Source: Winogradskyella sp.
Lineage (GTDB): Bacteria; Bacteroidota; Bacteroidia; Flavobacteriales; Flavobacteriaceae
NCBI RefSeq assembly: GCF_016744625.1
Contig: NZ_JADGDZ010000008.1
Span: 1 to 64,000 of the forward strand
Direction: 5' to 3'
Length of the DNA: 64,000 nt
Under the pieces are notes generated by a model. The model was not told the origin of the DNA, did not search any database, and worked only from the letters and a program-made list of their open reading frames with translations. Positions 1-8,735 of the stretch are shown here, piece by piece (positions within the stretch are counted from its first letter, which is position 1; every line of letters begins with the position of its first letter). The position numbers and the translations under genes are program-made.

Positions 1-204
1 AGAAAAGAATTAATTGAAATCACACATGCAGCAGGCTATGAACATCCTAGTCAGTTTAAAATGAGTGATGTAGAAATAAATGTCGATGACCATAATTTAT
101 CTAAAGAATTTGATAAAACTTTTGGTTATAAAAAATCACCTGTTAAATTTGAAAACTTTCAACAATTAAAGGATTGCGAGTATCTTGGCGGACAAATAAA
201 CTAA
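1..204 (+). CDS. C-terminal end of a glutamate-synthase-like (FMN-binding) protein, partial
   Basis: Frame 1 is open from the window edge to a TAA at 202-204, giving the last 67 residues of a protein whose start lies outside. The tail contains a HAAGYEHPSQF segment followed by an NVDDHNLSKEF segment. I recall this style from the C-terminus of Bacteroidota FMN-binding glutamate synthase family proteins (GltB-type synthase domain). The catalytic part is not in the window, so the assignment rests on resemblance of the tail only. The next gene follows after 20 bases on the same strand. Confidence 0.5.
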   Translation, partial: RKELIEITHAAGYEHPSQFKMSDVEINVDDHNLSKEFDKTFGYKKSPVKFENFQQLKDCEYLGGQIN

Positions 205-224
205 ATTAAAAAACTAGAATTTTA

Positions 225-746
225 ATGGATTTAGATAAAATTATCGAATTACTTTTCAGCTTATTACCAGCACTAATTGTTAGTGCAATAGCCTATTATT
301 TTTTCAAACAACATATTGAGAATGAAGAAGGTCGAAGACGCTATTTATTACAAAAAGACATGCAAAAAGAAGCCTTCCCTTTACGCCTACAAGCTTATGA
401 ACGTATGGCATTATTCTTAGAACGCATAACACCTTCTAAATTATTAACAAGAACAAATCCAACGTCCTCAAATAAAGAAGATTACGAAGGTTTACTTATA
501 GCAACAATTCAACAGGAATTTGAACACAATTTATCACAACAAATCTATGTTAGCGACGAATGCTGGAACATTATTTTGGCTGCTAAAAATGCAACAATTC
601 AATTAATCAGAAAAGCTAACATGCTTGAAAAAACAGATACCGCAAATAAGCTTAGAGAAGTTGTCTTAACCGAATTAATGGACAAGCAAGCACCAAGTAA
701 TGCCGCATTATCTTATATTAAACAAGAAGTTGGTGAGATGTGGTAA
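225..746 (+). CDS. Membrane-anchored conserved protein of unknown function
   Basis: 173 residues. One hydrophobic segment near residues 8-26 (LLFSLLPALIVSAIAYYFF) is followed by a charged, helical, cytoplasmic-looking domain, so this is probably an N-terminally anchored protein. The helical part (ENEEGRRRYLLQKD onward) is rich in Gln, Lys and Glu. I do not recognise a catalytic motif. It sits 20 bases after the preceding gene and could be cotranscribed with it. Its stop codon directly abuts the stop of the convergent patatin gene, with no intergenic base. Confidence 0.7.
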   Translation: MDLDKIIELLFSLLPALIVSAIAYYFFKQHIENEEGRRRYLLQKDMQKEAFPLRLQAYERMALFLERITPSKLLTRTNPTSSNKEDYEGLLIATIQQEFEHNLSQQIYVSDECWNIILAAKNATIQLIRKANMLEKTDTANKLREVVLTELMDKQAPSNAALSYIKQEVGEMW

Positions 747-1631
747 TTAGCTTGAATGTTTCTGCTCTGCATGACCATAACCTTGTTGCCACCATTTTTG
801 CATAAGACGTTTACTAAATATCAATGAGTTTTCGGTTAATTTTGTTGGCGTATAATACAAGTTAAGTTTTACATTTTTATTCTTAGCCGCTAATTTTCCT
901 ATCATAATATCATTGCGCTCCACCTGATCCATTAAATGACCAAATAAATTAATCATTAAGGAAAAAGGATTTTTTCCGAGCACCTTTTGCTTTTTAAGAC
1001 TCTCAGACTCTAAAACAACCGCATCAACTTCTGTTGCACCTCTTCTAATTGCTTCTCTAATAGGAATTACACAACCTAAACCTCCATCTGCATATTCATA
1101 GCCATTAACTTTTGCTAAAGACATAAACGGAACATAATTACAAGAAATCCATATCCAATTACAAAATTCTTCATAACTACAGTCATTAATAGACTTATAC
1201 TCCACTCTATTCATAGACAAATTAGAAACAGTCACTACAACATCTTTCTTTTTGTTCTTTATTTTTTGATATTCTTCGAAAGTAAAATCCTTACGTATTT
1301 TTCGTTTCAACGCCTTACTCTCACCAAATGTACGCTTGCGTTTTATAAACTGCCACAGGGAATTCACAAAATCAATAGAAACGAACTCTCTATCACCTTT
1401 TTGACGCTGCACAAATGGACTAACACTAAAGATATCTTGCTGCTGCACATTAGTAAATATGTCGTATAACTTAGAAATATCATTTACAGCTAAATGCGGA
1501 ACTAAAAGACTCCCAGTAGAAGTACCCAAAAACATATCGTATTTACGACCTTCTCGCTCCATGAGGTATTGCGCTACACCACCAGCAAACGCACCTTTAC
1601 TTCCACCACCAGATATTACTAAAGCTCGCAT
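747..1631 (-). CDS. Patatin-like phospholipase
   Basis: 294 residues with the complete patatin signature. There is an oxyanion-hole loop GGGSKGAF at residues 8-15, the nucleophile elbow GTSTG with Ser38, and the catalytic Asp in DGG at residue 182. The family hydrolyses acyl esters of phospholipids or other lipids with a Ser-Asp dyad. There is no signal peptide, so it is probably cytoplasmic or membrane-peripheral. Its ATG overlaps the stop of the upstream M1 peptidase gene in a TAATG arrangement (1629-1633), implying translational coupling. The true lipid substrate cannot be read from sequence. Confidence 0.9.
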   Translation of the reverse strand: MRALVISGGGSKGAFAGGVAQYLMEREGRKYDMFLGTSTGSLLVPHLAVNDISKLYDIFTNVQQQDIFSVSPFVQRQKGDREFVSIDFVNSLWQFIKRKRTFGESKALKRKIRKDFTFEEYQKIKNKKKDVVVTVSNLSMNRVEYKSINDCSYEEFCNWIWISCNYVPFMSLAKVNGYEYADGGLGCVIPIREAIRRGATEVDAVVLESESLKKQKVLGKNPFSLMINLFGHLMDQVERNDIMIGKLAAKNKNVKLNLYYTPTKLTENSLIFSKRLMQKWWQQGYGHAEQKHSS

Positions 1632-3598
1632 TAGTTCTTTTTTTGCTCCAATTGTTCAGATAATTGTTTTGCAAACTTAACCAATCTCCAGTTATGATGC
1701 GATTTTGCAGTTTCCAAATTAGATTTACACTTTTCATTACAAGCTTTTATTAAATCTAAATACTGAAAAGCATTAATTCTTAAATCAGCATTATATTTCT
1801 CATTAGTATAACCCACCAACTCATCATACAACCCTTGCTTATTATCAGCTTCATAATACGGTGTATTTAAATTTAAAACCAACCATAGTAAACGAACATT
1901 CTTATCACTAAAGCCAACAATATTTCGTGTTTTAAAAAGATATTTAGAGCGCTCTAAAGGAAAATTAATCCAAAGATTATATAATGCGTTCTCTATAGTA
2001 ATATAAGACTTATCATTGAGCAAAGACTCATAATCCGATTTTAAACTCTCAGGTATCTTAGTTACATGTTTCGCAATAGCCTGTCTTACTTTTAAACCAT
2101 TCTTAAACACATTTGATATCACCAGTTCCGGCACTTGCGAAATTACCTTTGCCTTTGCTTCATCTGAAACATAATATTTAAGATACTCAGCACATTTAGA
2201 AGATTTAGCCTCACAATCAACCTGAACAAATTCATTAATAAAAGTAGATTGCCGCTTCAATATTGCGAAAGCCATATCATATGGAAATGCTTTTTGCTTA
2301 ATCCACAAATTAACGAAAGTAGACAAAGACCTCCCATACAAACGTTCAACTTCTGAAATAAAATCAGAGGTTTCCACACTAGCCAATTGATATTTTTCGA
2401 GGTAATTCTTAACCGCTTGTTTAAAAACTACATCTCCAACTTTATTACGCAATGCATATAAAACCCATGCGCCACGCTGGTAAAATGTTAAACTACTCGA
2501 CTTAGGGTTTAAAAGCGATGTTCCATTACCTGAAAGATCTTGCCGACCAAGCTCCACAACAGATTCATATAGCTTGAAATAGTAATAATCATCACCAAAA
2601 ATCTCCCGTTCTGATAATAATGCATAATAGGTTGCAAAACCTTCCTGCAACCAATGGTGCTTACTAGATTTTGCAGTTACCAAATCACCAAACCATTGAT
2701 GCGCTAATTCATGAGCATTGACATTCACATAGTTTTTATCATTAAAACCAATAGAATCAACAACAAAAGCATCCGAAAAAATAGTAAGACTTGTATTCTC
2801 CATGCCAGCATATAAGAAATCATGAACAGGCACTTGCTTATAATTTTGCCATGGATAAGCAAAACCTATTTCTTCTTCTAAAAAATCGAACATTTGCTTA
2901 GAGTAACGATAGGTTGACTCCACTTTTAAAGAATCCTCAGGATAGCAATAATACTCTAATGGAATTCCGCTTTTAGAGGTTTCTGTTTTTTTGTTGTATT
3001 TACCAATAACCAAAGCAACTAGATAGCTTGACATTGGTTTTTGCATATCAAAAACATGCAAGCTTTCCTCTTTATCCTTTACAGGCTCAGAACCAATTAA
3101 ATTACCGTTAACAACAACATTATACGCTTTATCAAAAGCGACCCTTAAATCAAACTCAATTTTATCATTAACATCATCAATACTAGGCAACCAATTACTC
3201 GTGTATTTCCCTTGACCTTGTGTCCATATTTGCCACGCATCCTCACGCTTAAGAAAATACAAGGCTTTTTTAGGATACGCCACATAATTAAAAATCACAG
3301 AATAAGTCTCACCTTCTTCAAAATCAGATTTAACCCACAACTTCTCGCCATCATTCTTCAACTTTATATTTTCATCTGATTGTACAAAAAATTTAAAATC
3401 CATATCAATAGCATCTAGATAAACTGAGTCTGTCTTTTTAAGTATCTTAAACTCTAAATAAACGCCTCCTTGTATTTTGGAAGAATCCGGAACAAAACCT
3501 AGAGTAGCCTCTAACTTCTTAAAATCCACATAATCCGCTTGCTGAGCAAAAGAAATACTCAACATAAAAACACAAAAAATGATTAAGATTTTTTTCAT
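1631..3598 (-). CDS. M1 family zinc aminopeptidase, secreted
   Basis: 655 residues with an N-terminal signal peptide ending near SFAQQ (residues 1-20). The gluzincin signature HELAH is at 296-300 with the third zinc ligand Glu319 in LQEGFATYY. The substrate-binding AGMEN (the family GxMEN motif) is at 264-268. M1 enzymes remove N-terminal residues from peptides. The signal peptide places this one in the periplasm or outside the cell, where it would serve peptide scavenging. The downstream patatin gene is coupled to it by a one-base overlap. No T9SS sorting domain is seen at the C-terminus. Confidence 0.93.
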   Translation of the reverse strand: MKKILIIFCVFMLSISFAQQADYVDFKKLEATLGFVPDSSKIQGGVYLEFKILKKTDSVYLDAIDMDFKFFVQSDENIKLKNDGEKLWVKSDFEEGETYSVIFNYVAYPKKALYFLKREDAWQIWTQGQGKYTSNWLPSIDDVNDKIEFDLRVAFDKAYNVVVNGNLIGSEPVKDKEESLHVFDMQKPMSSYLVALVIGKYNKKTETSKSGIPLEYYCYPEDSLKVESTYRYSKQMFDFLEEEIGFAYPWQNYKQVPVHDFLYAGMENTSLTIFSDAFVVDSIGFNDKNYVNVNAHELAHQWFGDLVTAKSSKHHWLQEGFATYYALLSEREIFGDDYYYFKLYESVVELGRQDLSGNGTSLLNPKSSSLTFYQRGAWVLYALRNKVGDVVFKQAVKNYLEKYQLASVETSDFISEVERLYGRSLSTFVNLWIKQKAFPYDMAFAILKRQSTFINEFVQVDCEAKSSKCAEYLKYYVSDEAKAKVISQVPELVISNVFKNGLKVRQAIAKHVTKIPESLKSDYESLLNDKSYITIENALYNLWINFPLERSKYLFKTRNIVGFSDKNVRLLWLVLNLNTPYYEADNKQGLYDELVGYTNEKYNADLRINAFQYLDLIKACNEKCKSNLETAKSHHNWRLVKFAKQLSEQLEQKKN

Positions 3599-3764
3599 AA
3601 AATAAAACTAAACAAGGATAACGCCAAAGTACAAATTTTTAAAAGTATTGTTCTAAGAGAATATTAATTAAACATTTAATTAACCTTTTCCTACACTCAA
3701 CTTATAATTAGAACACTTCAACGAAATATAAACGTCTATTTCTTTTAATTCTTTTGCTTAGAAG

Positions 3765-3772
3765 TATTTTTG
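3765..3772 (+). promoter_or_regulatory. Predicted -7 promoter element of the lone USP gene
   Basis: TATTTTTG matches the Bacteroidota -7 consensus TAnnTTTG exactly and lies 33 bases before the ATG at 3806. No TGA-N6-TCA palindrome accompanies it, unlike the USP genes in the 45-64 kb island. Confidence 0.5.
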
Positions 3773-3805
3773 CGCAAAATTTAAGAGATTAAAAAAAAAC
3801 AAAGT

Positions 3806-4567
3806 ATGAAAACATTCCTAGTACCTATTAGCTCTTTAAGAGAAAAGAAAGCAACTTTAATCTACGCCATTGACTACGCAAAAGTAGTTGGAGCAGAAAT
3901 GATTTACGGAATTCAACTTAACGAAATAAACGAAGAAGACCACCTAGAAGAGATTATGGCTCACGCCAAGAAACAAGGCATTAGTATTAATTTTAGATTT
4001 TTTGAAGGAGACACATTAGATTACATTAAAGAGTTTTGCACTGATTACAATATAGACCTTATTATTGCCTCAGCTAGAACTCCAAAAACTAATGACAAAC
4101 TTTATTTAGATGAATTATCTGGAAGTATTGTTAAGAAAACAGAAATGCCAGTATTACTAATTCCAGAAAATTATGAATACAAAACTATAAACACTGTATT
4201 AACAGCCATTAAATCTGGAATCATAAAAGCAAAAGGATCACTAATTCCACTAGAACACATGTTAATAGCCGCAAAAGCAGACATGACATTGTTACAAATA
4301 AAAACTCCTTCATATTTACCTGAAGATTTAATGTTTGATAAAGATTTAGCTATTCTTACTTCTAAATATTACTCTTCGGAAAATGCAACACTATTTCAAG
4401 GTGTTTTAGAATATATCCATGTGATTAATCCAGATATGATTTGTGTTTTTAGACGTAAACGTGGCTTCTTTGAAAAACTATGGAACGATGTCACTTTAGA
4501 CCATAGCCTAAACAAAGCCGATTTTGAAAGCCGTGTTCCCGTTTTAGTTCTCAAAGGAGATCAGTAA
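3806..4567 (+). CDS. Universal stress protein family protein
   Basis: 253 residues, a tandem UspA-like fold. The first half starts with MKTFLVPISS and ends with PVLLIPE before a second half. Compared with the USPs at 45-56 kb the nucleotide-binding loop is degenerate. The G-x2-G-x9-G(S/T) motif is replaced by a segment around ARTPKTNDK and LSGSIV, so it may not bind ATP. It stands alone, facing the convergent PNGase F gene. The function is probably stress tolerance, inferred only from the family. Confidence 0.78.
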   Translation: MKTFLVPISSLREKKATLIYAIDYAKVVGAEMIYGIQLNEINEEDHLEEIMAHAKKQGISINFRFFEGDTLDYIKEFCTDYNIDLIIASARTPKTNDKLYLDELSGSIVKKTEMPVLLIPENYEYKTINTVLTAIKSGIIKAKGSLIPLEHMLIAAKADMTLLQIKTPSYLPEDLMFDKDLAILTSKYYSSENATLFQGVLEYIHVINPDMICVFRRKRGFFEKLWNDVTLDHSLNKADFESRVPVLVLKGDQ

Positions 4568-4642
4568 ACTTATATATTAAATTCTTTAAAAAAAACTTCA
4601 AAGCATACGCTTTCACACCCGAAATAAATCAACAAAAAAATA

Positions 4643-6343
4643 TTAATCAGCAACTACAGGCTTAGCAATAGGAGTATTACTTTTTACCACAACATAAGTT
4701 GATGTTGCATAAAATGCGTTACCACCTACACCATCACTGACCCAATTCTCATAGTCATATTCAAAATCAAAAGTAGTACCAGCTAATGGTGTGCCAAAAC
4801 TATCTACTCTAGGCGGAACGACCATTCCTGGGCACCATCCTGCTCTATCTGGCTGCCAGTTTCCAGGATTTTGATTATTTATTGGATTAGAAGCACAGCC
4901 TAATGGCTCTAAATTATGCTGAAAGGCTGCCACTCCATTAATAACAACATTATGAGTTCTAAAGCACCACTCAGCACAAGGCCTTCCATCTTGATCATTT
5001 GGCGTTGCGTGTCCCCAACCAGAGATTACCGTTCTTAAATGAGTACTTTCTGCATTAGACGGTACACTAATTTGTTTATCTAAATCAAAACTATGACCTA
5101 CACCATAAGGTACACCATCAATAGAGTTAGCATGATACCCTAAAATCTCAGACACTGCGTAATAAGGGTAATCTGGAGTACCTTCAATATAATCAAAATC
5201 TACAGTAATTAAATCTGCTTTTGCTGTCCAGTTTTCTATATATATTCTTAATTCAGTAGTGCCAACCAACAGTGATTTAAAATCTGTAACATCAAACTCT
5301 AAACCTCTTTCCAACAACCCAGTACCAACCCAGTATGGCGTAATATACCTACCTATTTCATACCAATCACCAGTACTTTGGTCTTTAACTTTAACATTTG
5401 CAAATCGATCCCAATCATCACATCCAGTACCTGGACAATCAATTTGTAAGTACATTTTAATTTGAGATATATTGGACAAATCTGAATGTAAATTAAACAC
5501 CTGACTAGCAGATTGATTAAATCCATTTCCAAAAGCCAAAGCTTTTTGATTAAACGCAACATAATTATACGTAACTGGCACTCCATTACCTGACAAAGAA
5601 ATTTCTACATTCTCTACTTCAGCATTTATGACACTCAAAATCCCTGTAGCATCTCCAATTGTTAATGGAGCAAACCTTACATATACCACAGTTTCTACAT
5701 TAGCAGTTTCTACAGGTATTTGTAAGTTATCACCATAATTAGTTCCATCAAAAGATATTTCAAAACGCTCTGTAACACTTAAATCTATAACCGTATTTAA
5801 GTTAGCTCCATCCACTAAAAACGTACTTGCATCTGAAACATTCATAACTGAAGTGTTTTCAAAATTAAGACTTGCATTATTCACACTAATCGCAGGAGCA
5901 GCACTCAACCCTACTCCATTTAAACTAACGGTCTTAGCTACAGCAGAATCACTCTCAAACATTAGCGTACCATTAATAATACCTATAGCATTCACCAATG
6001 GCGAAAACTTAACATAAATCGTTTGATTTATTGCATTTGCGTCACTTGCACCAATAGTTAGTTCACTTAAAAAATTCACATTATCTAAGGAAATCAAAAA
6101 ACTATTAGTAACAGAAATTGACAAATTTGAAACTAAATTATCACCAGTAACCTGCAAATTCTGAGAAGATGAACTACCAAGCACATTAACTTCTCCAAAC
6201 GGATTAATTGCTCCTGTAACAACAATAACAGAAGACTGCGCAGCACTATCTGAACTATCATCACCACTACAATTGACTATAAACAATATACTTAGCAAAA
6301 TACTCAAAATCCCTAAACCCCTCTTAACTTGATAAATCGTCAT
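4643..6343 (-). CDS. PNGase F-type peptide-N4-(N-acetyl-beta-glucosaminyl)asparagine amidase, lipoprotein with two Ig-like N-terminal repeats
   Basis: 566 residues. A lipoprotein signal ends at Cys25 (FIVNC), followed by an acidic stretch SGDDSSD of the type that directs Bacteroidota lipoproteins to the surface. Residues about 45-255 hold two beta-sandwich repeats, each ending in a (I/V)YV(K/R)F(S/A)P segment and an SL(N/S)G(V/N)G segment. Residues about 258-566 align by eye along their whole length with Elizabethkingia PNGase F. The catalytic acids are present: Asp312 in WDR (Asp60 there), Glu370 in YIENW (Glu118) and Glu458 in CAEWC (Glu206). So are the six paired cysteines: 303/308, 456/460, 483/504. 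It should release N-glycans from glycoproteins, and the N-terminal repeats are probably a spacer or binding module. It is convergent with the USP gene. Confidence 0.93.
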   Translation of the reverse strand: MTIYQVKRGLGILSILLSILFIVNCSGDDSSDSAAQSSVIVVTGAINPFGEVNVLGSSSSQNLQVTGDNLVSNLSISVTNSFLISLDNVNFLSELTIGASDANAINQTIYVKFSPLVNAIGIINGTLMFESDSAVAKTVSLNGVGLSAAPAISVNNASLNFENTSVMNVSDASTFLVDGANLNTVIDLSVTERFEISFDGTNYGDNLQIPVETANVETVVYVRFAPLTIGDATGILSVINAEVENVEISLSGNGVPVTYNYVAFNQKALAFGNGFNQSASQVFNLHSDLSNISQIKMYLQIDCPGTGCDDWDRFANVKVKDQSTGDWYEIGRYITPYWVGTGLLERGLEFDVTDFKSLLVGTTELRIYIENWTAKADLITVDFDYIEGTPDYPYYAVSEILGYHANSIDGVPYGVGHSFDLDKQISVPSNAESTHLRTVISGWGHATPNDQDGRPCAEWCFRTHNVVINGVAAFQHNLEPLGCASNPINNQNPGNWQPDRAGWCPGMVVPPRVDSFGTPLAGTTFDFEYDYENWVSDGVGGNAFYATSTYVVVKSNTPIAKPVVAD

Positions 6344-6428
6344 AATTTTTTTATTGCATGATTAACACAATATACAATTATCATTTATAAAAAAACTAAA
6401 TTATTAAGTACTCCTCAGAAAAAAATAA

Positions 6429-6436
6429 TAATTTTG
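6429..6436 (+). promoter_or_regulatory. Predicted -7 element of recG, nearly leaderless
   Basis: TAATTTTG matches TAnnTTTG exactly. It ends five bases before the recG ATG at 6442, so a transcript from it would begin at or within a few bases of the start codon. Confidence 0.45.
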
Positions 6437-6441
6437 ATTGA

Positions 6442-8544
6442 ATGAGTGTGAATTTACAAACTCCCATTGACTACCTCAAAGGCGTTGGTCCAAACAGAGC
6501 GGATTTATTACGCTCAGAATTGGATATTAAAACATATCAAGACCTCATTAATCTATTTCCCAATCGCTATATTGATCGTACTAAGTATTACAAAATCAAT
6601 GAACTTCAACGAAATAATGCTGAAGTTCAGATTATTGGTGTAATCACAGGCTTTAAAGAAGTAGCCCAAAAGCGAGGCAAACGTTTGGTCGCTGATTTTA
6701 AAGACGAAACCGGAATGATGGAACTCGTCTGGTTTAGAGGACAGAAATGGATAAGAGAAAGTCTTAAAATTGGGCAACCTTATGTGATTTTTGGCAAAAC
6801 CAATTGGTTTAGCGGAAAATACAGCATACCTCATCCAGAAATTGAATTACAATCTGAACACAACAACAATTTGCGCTCAGCAATGCAAGCGATTTATCCT
6901 TCTACTGAAAAACTATCTAACAAGGGCATTACAAATAGAGTTGTAACTAAAATAATGCAACAACTATTTTTAGAAACCAAAGGACGCTTTATTGAAACTT
7001 TATCAGATTCTACAAAAAACGAATTAAAATTAGTTTCAAAATCTGATGCACTATTTAATATTCATTTTCCGAAGACTCCAGAGCAACTATCAAGAGCTCA
7101 ATTTCGACTAAAGTTTGAAGAATTATTTTACATTCAATTGCAATTAATTCTTAAAAATTTAATTCATAAATCAAAAATTAAAGGCTTTCCTTTTGATAAA
7201 GTCGGAGACTATTTTAACAGCTTTTATAACAACCATTTACCATTCGAATTAACCAATGCACAGAAACGAGTTTTAAAAGAAATTAGACAAGACTTAGGTA
7301 GCAATGCACAGATGAATCGACTTCTGCAAGGAGATGTAGGCTCAGGGAAAACCATAGTCGCATTTATGTCAATATTAATGGGACTTGACAACGGTTTTCA
7401 ATGTTGTTTAATGGCTCCGACTGCTATTTTGTCAGCACAACACTACAATGGATTATTTGAATTATGCAAACCGTTAAATATCAGTATTTCACTACTCACT
7501 GGTTCAAGTAAAACTTCAGAACGAAAAAAAATTCACGAAAACCTAGAAAATGGTAGTTTACAAATACTAATTGGCACACATGCACTTTTAGAAGATAAGG
7601 TGAAATTTAAAAATTTAGGGCTTGCTATTATAGACGAACAGCATCGTTTTGGAGTTGCTCAGCGTTCAAAATTATGGCACAAAAACACGTCTCCTCCACA
7701 TGTCCTTGTGATGACTGCAACTCCAATTCCGAGAACCTTAGCAATGTCTGTTTATGGAGACTTAGACATTTCTGTAATTGATGAATTACCAGCGGGCAGA
7801 AAACCGATAAAAACAGTTCATAGATTTGACAATAATCGTCTTAAAGTTTTCAAATTTATGAAAGATGAAATCGCTATAGGTCGACAAATTTATATCGTCT
7901 ATCCATTAATTCAAGAAAGCGAAAAAATGGATTACAAGGATTTAATGGATGGTCATGAAAGTATCTCAAGAGAATTCTCAATGCCAGATTACCAGATTTC
8001 TATTGTCCATGGTAAAATGAAGCCAGCTGATAAAGATTACGAAATGCAACGTTTTGTAAAAGGGGAAACCAATATCATGATGGCCACAACGGTTATTGAA
8101 GTTGGCGTAAACGTTCCAAATGCCTCTGTAATGATAATTGAAAGCGCAGAACGTTTTGGCTTATCTCAATTACATCAATTACGTGGCCGTGTTGGTCGTG
8201 GTGCAGAACAGAGTTACTGTATTTTAATGACAAGCCATAAACTGAGTCAGGATAGTAAAACAAGACTAGAAACTATGGTTCGCAGTAGCGATGGATTTGA
8301 AATTGCAGAAGTCGATTTAAAACTTCGTGGACCTGGTGATATTATGGGAACACAACAAAGCGGTGTTTTAAATCTTCGTATCGCAGATATAGTAAAGGAT
8401 AAAGATATTTTAGAACAAGCACGCTATTATGCAAAAAATATTTTAAAGTTAGATTCTAGTTTAGCATTACCAGAGCATAGAGTGATTCTTGATACTTATA
8501 GACAAATGAGTAAATATCGTAATATCTGGAATTATATTAGTTAA
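6442..8544 (+). CDS. recG: ATP-dependent DNA helicase RecG
   Basis: 700 residues, the usual RecG length. An N-terminal wedge/OB domain with YLKGVGPNRA near residue 11 precedes a superfamily 2 helicase core. The core has Walker A GDVGSGKT at 297-304, motif II DEQH, motif III MTATPIPRTL, and the C-terminal motor motifs ATTVIEVGVN and QLRGRVGRG. RecG remodels stalled replication forks and Holliday junctions in the cytoplasm. The start is the ATG immediately after the -7 element at 6429. It is divergent from the PNGase F gene and followed by a palindrome-rich gap. Confidence 0.97.
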   Translation: MSVNLQTPIDYLKGVGPNRADLLRSELDIKTYQDLINLFPNRYIDRTKYYKINELQRNNAEVQIIGVITGFKEVAQKRGKRLVADFKDETGMMELVWFRGQKWIRESLKIGQPYVIFGKTNWFSGKYSIPHPEIELQSEHNNNLRSAMQAIYPSTEKLSNKGITNRVVTKIMQQLFLETKGRFIETLSDSTKNELKLVSKSDALFNIHFPKTPEQLSRAQFRLKFEELFYIQLQLILKNLIHKSKIKGFPFDKVGDYFNSFYNNHLPFELTNAQKRVLKEIRQDLGSNAQMNRLLQGDVGSGKTIVAFMSILMGLDNGFQCCLMAPTAILSAQHYNGLFELCKPLNISISLLTGSSKTSERKKIHENLENGSLQILIGTHALLEDKVKFKNLGLAIIDEQHRFGVAQRSKLWHKNTSPPHVLVMTATPIPRTLAMSVYGDLDISVIDELPAGRKPIKTVHRFDNNRLKVFKFMKDEIAIGRQIYIVYPLIQESEKMDYKDLMDGHESISREFSMPDYQISIVHGKMKPADKDYEMQRFVKGETNIMMATTVIEVGVNVPNASVMIIESAERFGLSQLHQLRGRVGRGAEQSYCILMTSHKLSQDSKTRLETMVRSSDGFEIAEVDLKLRGPGDIMGTQQSGVLNLRIADIVKDKDILEQARYYAKNILKLDSSLALPEHRVILDTYRQMSKYRNIWNYIS

Positions 8545-8619
8545 AACTCATAGAACTACTAGATTCTGAAATACTGAAACAATTTCTGCACAGGCGAGTT
8601 CAGAATGACAAACACTGAT

Positions 8620-8660
8620 ATCTCATAGATTTACTATGAGATTCCTACTTTCGCAGGAAT
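8620..8660. repeat. Pair of short palindromes between convergent genes
   Basis: Two adjoining hairpins. ATCTCATAG at 8620-8628 pairs with CTATGAGAT at 8634-8642, and ATTCCT at 8641-8646 pairs with AGGAAT at 8655-8660 around a TTTCGC loop. They lie in the gap between convergent recG and the DUF2911 gene. The second resembles intergenic TTCGCAGGAAT-type palindromes I recall from flavobacterial genomes, but only one copy is present in this window. Confidence 0.45.
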
Positions 8661-8661
8661 A

Positions 8662-8698
8662 CAAAAAAAAGGCCTGGCACCAACTATGACCAGACCTT
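8662..8698 (-). terminator. Rho-independent terminator of the DUF2911 gene
   Basis: On the minus strand AAGGTCTGG (8698-8690) pairs with CCAGGCCTT (8677-8669), with one U-G pair and a 12-base loop. An uninterrupted T run follows at 8668-8663. It lies about 40 bases past the stop of the minus-strand gene. Confidence 0.75.
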
Positions 8699-8735
8699 CC
8701 AAAACAGAACTATACGTGTTTTGCTGATGAAATTC

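Noticed and set aside
1266-1680. Plus-strand ORFs of 67 and 73 codons inside the patatin gene
   Set aside because: They lie antisense to a gene with complete catalytic motifs and have no domain or ribosome-binding signal of their own.
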